In this document: positions 59,100 to 64,000 of the stretch, one piece after another
How positions within the stretch are numbered: the first letter of the stretch is position 1
How the letters are laid out: each line of letters begins with the position of its first letter
Source: Panax quinquefolius
Lineage: Eukaryota > Streptophyta > Magnoliopsida > Apiales > Araliaceae
DNA: 64,000 bases
Direction of reading: 5' to 3'
NCBI GenBank assembly: GCA_020205615.1
Contig: CM035153.1
Location: forward strand, 81,295,853 to 81,359,852
The notes under the pieces: model-generated
Databases searched by the model: none
The model's input: the letters and a program-made list of their open reading frames with translations, nothing else
What the model was told of the DNA's origin: nothing
Translations under genes and position numbers: made by a program

Positions 59100-59914
59100 C
59101 TAAAACTCATCGTCATCCGAGGTGTCCTCAGCGTCAGCCTCATCCTCCGAGGCTGAGGGAAATACAAATCCTACTCCTCTCGGGTGCGACTCGCCTCCGG
59201 GCCACATAACATATCTTGCAATCATTCTCAAGTCGAGTGTCTGCAACAACATCTGGGTTATCTCATCATCTGACCATCGAACTCCTGCCTGTATACACAA
59301 CCCATAGAAGAGTGATGGGTGTGGTAATCCGCCAGAGTATGGTTCTCGAAGGCATCTTTGGATTGAAAAGTTAATTATAGCCCCTATGTCGATGATGAAA
59401 TCTTGTACCATGGCATAAAAGAGCACTGCTTTATCCTTGGGCACATCTGATGTATGTGTAGATGGAAGTAACTTAGCGCACAGAAAGGCGTACCATATCT
59501 TCCCATACCGACTGAGATCCTTACTGCGAAAGATAGTTCCTCCATGATTTGATTTTTTCCATGAGGTACCTGACTTTGTCATCTCCTGCATAATAGCCTC
59601 ATAATCTGGATCATTATCATGTAAGTGTTGGTACTGGCAATGTCTCGGTGCTCGTAACTGATAGTATGTGTTGATGGTGTTGGTACTAACCTACCCCGTA
59701 CAAAAGCATTGTAGGGGGCCTTATCCTCGGCGTTAGCGTAGAATTCTTTGACCACACTTACCACTGCGACCTCGGGCTCTATTGTGAATTTATTCCAACC
59801 TTTTCGATATATTTGTTGCATCATTTTGCCATCCACAAGCTCAGGTGCCAACCCTCGCTCAGGTGTGAGTGATTTTGTCACCATATAATCAGAATTATTT
59901 GGCATGCACGGCAC
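59100..59914 (-). pseudogene. 'Plant transposon protein'-type ORF of the Athila-like element
   Basis: Two frames overlap at about 59580-59590. The first (59914-59579) has LTPERGLAPELVDG, then QQIYRKGWNKFTIEPEVAVV and SVVKEFYANAEDKAP, then NAFVRGRLVPTP. The second (59591-59100) has WYAFLCAKLLPSTHTSDVPK, an ALLFYA-like stretch (DKAVLFYAMVQDFIIDIGAI), LPHPSLFYGLCIQAGV, and an acidic tail (EDEADAEDTSDDDEF). The GW..F and EFYAN...VRG pattern and the C-terminal LF...L..AGV pattern match a domain annotated across plant genomes as a putative plant transposon protein; its function is unknown. One frameshift separates the halves; otherwise it is well preserved. It lies where Athila elements may carry a third ORF. 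Confidence 0.7.
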
Positions 59915-61202
59915 TTACTTAATTTTTGCTTATCAAAGGTTCGTGTTGGTGGTGTGGTTCCCGAACTCTCTCCTCATTGCCTTTTTGATGTCAGTTTTGG
60001 TGCCATTGATTTGGAATTGATGAGTTTTTCCCCCAAACTTTACTTAAGTAATTTGTCGAACACTTAGTGTGCGAAACTTGAAATTCCTACAAACTTGGTT
60101 ATTTGGCTTGAACTATGGTGATAGAAGATGAGGAATTAGAAAACCAACTTCTTACTTTCAATATATGTCGAATTTGGTTGTAGAGATTTGCACAAATTCT
60201 ATCCTTGAACTTCCAATTGGTGTGAATTAAGGTTGTTAGATTGTGTGGTGAATGGGTGGTTTTATGGAGAGGAATTTATGTAGGTAGGTAGTGGATGACT
60301 AGGTGGGAGGAGTGGGATTGTGTTTGATTTGTTGTGATGAGATGAGAAGTAATGTGTAAAGTTGTGGGTGTAGGTTCTGAAGTGGGATGGTAGGAAGTTA
60401 AAGTTGAAAGGGAATTGGATATCTGTTATGCACCAACTACCGTGCACTAACTGCCGTAGCTGATTGTTCAAAATCTGGACAGCAAGCCCATCTTGCTTGG
60501 TATGCCTTGGAGGGCCAAGCCCCGGCTTTCCAATGATCTGCTAATGCAGTGAGGCAGCAAGCCCCAGCTTGCTCTGTGTGCCTTGGAGGGGCAAGCCTCA
60601 GCTTGCCATCATGCTGCTACTATTCAATGACCCAAGCCCCGGCTTGGGTTTTTGTTCTTCAAGAGGAAAGCCCCGGCTTGGTATCATTCTGTCACTATAA
60701 TCTGAGGGGCAAGCCCCAGCTTGCTTGTTTACTCTTGGAGAGGCAAGCCCCGGCTTGGGGGTCTTCTGCTATTGTGTATTGAATCCAGCCCCAGCTTACC
60801 TTCTGTGCTTTGATGGGCAATCCCCAGCTTGCTAGTAAATTGTTATTGCTCCTTAAGCTGCTAATACACTATGCTTTCCTCTTCCTTGCCTCAGGTGCAT
60901 CCCATAACTTCTTGAATACCTGATTAACATGAAAACATACTCATAAGTAAATGTTGAGCAACTTCAAGCATGGAGGGTAAGATTATTTAAATATCAAATT
61001 GACTTTAAATACTATTTAATAAATTGCCATGACTATATTCTAGACCAAATATTATTCTAAACTACCATTTCAATAGCATGGATAAAATTACTTAAGAAAA
61101 GAGAAAAATAAAAATAAAAATAAAAATAAACATAAAAATAAAATTGGGTTGCCTACCAATGAGCGCTTGATTTTAAGTCGTTCAGCCTGACTACTCCCTG
61201 TT
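59915..61202 (-). mobile_element. Spacer between protease and third ORF, no RT or integrase
   Basis: No RT, RNase H or integrase motif on either strand. It contains the palindromic minisatellite (60480-60840) and an (AAAAAT)n tract at about 61098-61145. GT-rich text lies at 60230-60420. The plus-strand ORF 60549-60782 is minisatellite read-through. Confidence 0.65.
60480..60840. repeat. Minisatellite of AAGCCCCGGCTT palindromes
   Basis: About ten units at 20-60 base spacing. Each is centred on aagcccc(g/a)gcttg, with arms aagcc and ggctt that pair across a CC. Best copies are at about 60517, 60573, 60635, 60670, 60711 and 60743. Flanking text between units is variable but often 'tgccttggagggg'. 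Confidence 0.85.
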
Positions 61203-62488
61203 TCATCCCGGATCGGTTGGGTTAACTTTGGCATGATGATTATTTATCGCGTAACACCAAAATTGTTGTAATGCATGCCCGTTCACTTGCATGTTGGATA
61301 ATGAATTTGACTTTTTATCCTTAACTAATGCCTTAAAACCACTATCCTCTTTGCAACCCCTAAACTTGACACGTGTAGATTCCTCGAGCAACTCGCACTC
61401 TTCCTTGTCAGTTGGGATTGGGATTTCCTTTAACACCTTTACTGTTACTACCTTATCAAACACTTTTATAATCAGTTCTCCGTTAGGCACATCAATCAGT
61501 GTTTGTCCAGTCACCAGGAATGGTCGTCCCAAGATGATAGGGATGTTCTTATCTTCTTCAAAATCTAATACCACAAAATCGGCTGGAAAGATTAGTGACT
61601 CAACTTTGACCAATACGTCTTCGACTATTCCTAAAAGGTATGTTATTGATCTATCGACGAGTTGTAGACTAATATCGGTTGGTTTTGCTTCCTTTAATCC
61701 CAGCTTTCGATAAATGGACAGTGGCATAAGAGTTATACTCGCTCCTAAATCGCATAGAGCTCTTCCCACATCTTGATTGCCAATTGCACAAGGAATTGTA
61801 AAACTTCCTGGATCTTTCAATTTAAAGGAGCTTTTTCTCGTAGTATTACATCGCATTCCTCGGCTAATGCCAATTTATTTCGTAATCCTCGGAGCTTATG
61901 TTTTTTTCGAAAGTATGTCCTTCATGAATTTAATGTAACGCGGCATCTGCTCAAGTGCTTCGTAAAATGGAATATTAATGTGTAACTATTTGAATATATC
62001 CATAAACCTTGAGAACTGGTTCTTTAACTTGTTATTTTCTAACCTTGAAGGAAAGGGTGCAGGTGGTGTAGCTTTAAATTGTTTCTCTTCCTTTTCTTTT
62101 TACACCACTTTTTCTGTACATTTCTTCTTTAATTCCTTCCCTTCATCCTCACATTCATCTCCTGCACTAGCTTTCTTATCCCAGTTAGAAACCAACTCCT
62201 TATTGCTTCTAAGCGTAATAGCATTACACTACTCGTGAGTTCCCTTTGGATTTCTCTCTGTATCACTTGGTAGGGTCCCTTGTGGCCTGTTGTTCAATGC
62301 AAACGCAATTTTTCCTATCTAATTCTCTAGATTCGTGATCGCCATCTCTTGTGATTTCATAGCCATGGCTTGATTTTTTATAGCCAAATAGGTGCTAGTC
62401 ATGAATTTTGCCAACACTTCCTCCAGATCGGGTTTCCTTTCTTGATTTTGAACTGGTTGTTGCTGATTCTGGAAACCTGGAGGATATG
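61203..62488 (-). pseudogene. Athila-type gag C-terminus and aspartic protease
   Basis: Gag part: ERKPDLEEVLAKFMTS, then IGKIAFALNNRPQGTLPSDT and NPKGTHE (62450-62240). Linker: FYEALEQMPRYIKFMKDIL and LALAEECDVILREKAP, then a frameshift near 61830. Protease (61856-61203): KDPGSFTIPCAIGNQDVG, then LCDLGASITLMPLSIYRKLG with the D-L-G-A active site usual for Athila. LQLVDRSITYLLGIVEDVLV, FPADFVVLDFEEDKNIPIIL and GRPFLVTGQTLIDVPNGEL follow. The protease frame is open for 217 codons. RT should follow but does not. Gag is cut by the LTR at 62489. Confidence 0.9.
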
Positions 62489-63029
62489 TGTGACAACCCG
62501 ATATCTTCTATATAAATAAATAATAAAATTTGGGTATAAATTTTTTTTTATTTAAAATAAATATGGGTGATATGTGCCAAGGTAAGGTGTATTTATATTT
62601 ATATGTGTGATAAATAAAATTTATTTATTACATTAATTAGTACAGATAATTTTATTTTAGAATTATTGATTATTATCAATTATATTATTAAATAATTAAT
62701 TCCATATAGGAAATGTTTTTATTAATTATTTTCATGAAAATATAGGTATATATTATTTAATTAATATATGAAATGATTTTAGAATAAATATAATAATTAT
62801 TTTATTATATGAATTTTAGTACGATTATTAAGTTAATTATTTTAACTTAATGAATAATGTTAAGTATGATGATATAAATCGATATGGAATCCAAACTCTA
62901 ATGTTGGATTTTGAGCAAGGCATGAGAATAATATTATAATATTAAATATATTTTGATTTTTCAGTGCTATAAATATGTATTGTATGTACGTATTGATAAT
63001 GATTGGTCAATTATGGTATATTATTAACA

Positions 63030-63446
63030 AAACCCTAATAATATTTTATAGATCCTAATTTCGATGTTAAACGAGATTTTTAAAATCTGTTAAGTTACTA
63101 TGTATGAAGTGTATGATGTGTACTATAAGGATTTGATGCTAATTAAGAAACCCTAATTATAGGAAACCCTAATTGTAAATTAAAACCCTTGTTTAATAAA
63201 TAAAAACTCTAATTACGTATTAGTAACCCTAATTACCAAAATTGTAAACCCTAATTGCTATAATTAGCAAGGTTAATTATGTTGGTGTTATTAAACCTTA
63301 ATGATCCTGTATAAAGTAATTAGTAACCTAATCTTATTAAGAAAACCCTAATTACAAATTTTAGAAACTAAATTTTTTATTTTGTACAAACCTTAATCGC
63401 TAAACCTTGTAAATGCTATGTGCTAAACCTTAGGGTTAAACCCTAA
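63030..63446 (+). promoter_or_regulatory. Cluster of six telo-box motifs (AAACCCTAA)
   Basis: Exact AAACCCTAA at 63030, 63148, 63164, 63246, 63343 and 63438, plus near copies (for example taaccctaa near 63223) and the complement ttagggtt at 63430. They lie 200-600 bases upstream of the TATA box. In plants this motif (telo-box) is bound by Telobox/TRB-type proteins in promoters. Confidence 0.6.
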
Positions 63447-63637
63447 GGGTTTGGCAAGATTATATTTGGCCATTAAAATTATAAATCAATTAACCATTAT
63501 GCCCTTTTGTGCATTAAAGAGGCTAAATTGTAGGTTTTGACATTTAGGTGGGTTGTATACTAACTCATACCAACTCCATTGACTTAAAATGCCAGCACAT
63601 GAGCTCTAGATCAGCCAAATTCATTGTAACATCAAGC

Positions 63638-63645
63638 TATAAATA
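63638..63645 (+). promoter_or_regulatory. TATA box of terminal LTR
   Basis: TATAAATA within aagctataaataagatc, followed by (GA)-rich text. Confidence 0.65.
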
Positions 63646-64000
63646 AGATCAAGAGAGAGAAATATACATTATTTGGCCATTTGAGCACCAACTCTCTACC
63701 AAGACCATATATCTCTCTAACCCACAAAAACATAAGGCGAATCAGTCCCCAATTCAAGCCCCACGAACACCCTTAACAAATTAGAACCTTAGATCCAAGC
63801 ATTTGTTCATAAAGGTATAAAATCCCTAGTTTTAATTCTGTCCATAATCTGTTGTTTGATGTTAGTTTTTTTTTTGTTTTAAATGTGTTGTTAGTAGTGT
63901 CTAATGATGATTTGGGTTGCTAGATGTTGGATCCATAACATCTAGAAGCTCAAATTTGAAAATCTACAAAATCTGAAAAAGTTGGTTTTGTGGTCTGACA

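Larger units (their letters stand above)
55742..62488 (-). mobile_element. Athila-like element lacking RT and integrase (minus strand)
   Basis: Minus-strand order: gag C-terminus (cut by the LTR at 62489), gag-protease linker, protease, a repeat-bearing spacer, a 'plant transposon protein'-type ORF, a long 3' untranslated region, polypurine tract, and LTR (57544 to 55742). No RT, RNase H or integrase motif is found anywhere in the 5 kb internal part, although gag and protease are clearly Athila-type. It looks like a non-autonomous derivative in which pol has been replaced or lost. Confidence 0.75.
62489..64000 (+). repeat. Gypsy LTR, 5' part (continues beyond window)
   Basis: Starts TGTGACAACCCGATATCTTC inside Athila-like gag. 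AT-rich U3 with a cluster of AAACCCTAA motifs, TATA box at 63638-63645, then a transcribed region ending outside the window. Similar start to the LTR at 24200 (TGCGACAACCCGAATTT). No coding ORF. Confidence 0.75.

Noticed and set aside
60480..60840. Short palindromic repeats with variable spacers, CRISPR-like at first sight
   Set aside because: Units are degenerate, spacing is irregular, no cas genes are present, and the array lies inside a plant retrotransposon.
63030..63446. Interstitial telomere array
   Set aside because: Motifs are dispersed singly at 16-120 base spacing, not in tandem; it fits a telo-box cluster better.

Overview
The window reads as pericentromeric or otherwise heterochromatic DNA from a flowering plant, most likely a eudicot. 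It is AT-rich. Everything I can assign is LTR-retrotransposon sequence (Ty3/gypsy lineages Tat, Tekay-type chromovirus and Athila-like, plus Ty1/copia), plus two terminal-inverted-repeat insertions in TA microsatellites and several minisatellites. I found no convincing host gene, tRNA, rRNA or CRISPR array. Lineage names rest on protein motifs read by eye; no search was run.

Left third (1-18.6 kb): a Tat-lineage element on the + strand (integrase 1842-2592, 3' repeats, an antisense ORF with a plant-mobile-domain-like region and a coiled coil, polypurine tract, LTR start at 18168) has been split twice. The end of a gypsy LTR (1-1841) interrupts its integrase. A minus-strand Tekay-type array arranged LTR-internal-LTR-internal (5902-17207) sits inside the antisense ORF. 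Both Tekay copies carry the same internally deleted pol, and their gag reading frames were broken independently.

Middle (18.6-41 kb): a long AT-rich LTR-like block (about 18640-24200, minus) abuts the gag of a second, minus-strand Tat element (24201-26464). That gag has two zinc-knuckle modules in tandem. The Tat primer site (27225-27242) and 5' LTR follow. The Tat LTR is interrupted by a copia element: the copia LTR at 27927-29813 has eroded pol and gag above it, and a second LTR copy lies at 35664-37550. The second copy is preceded by a repeat of about 400 bases of the Tat flank that begins at a 15-base C run, which points to a haplotype-switch misjoin or an unusual duplication. Above it are a MITE-like element and a foldback element of about 1.6 kb with arms of about 0.6 kb, both in (TA)n tracts, then the start of the Tat LTR (40960).

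Right third (41-64 kb): partial + strand LTRs of the same family as the Tekay array flank an RNase H/integrase pseudogene. A chain of nested insertions follows: LTR 46422-48214, broken by a minus-strand Tekay-type element (48215-54854, nearly complete pol), broken by a copia LTR (54855-55741), broken by an Athila-like minus-strand element (55742-62488), broken by another LTR (62489 to the window end). The Athila-like element encodes gag, protease and a 'plant transposon protein'-type ORF but no reverse transcriptase or integrase. The last LTR carries a cluster of telo-box motifs upstream of a TATA box.

Many of the stop codons that break these frames can be explained by single C-to-T changes, as expected for long-methylated DNA. 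A few copy-to-copy differences are clustered short indels that could instead be base-calling errors.
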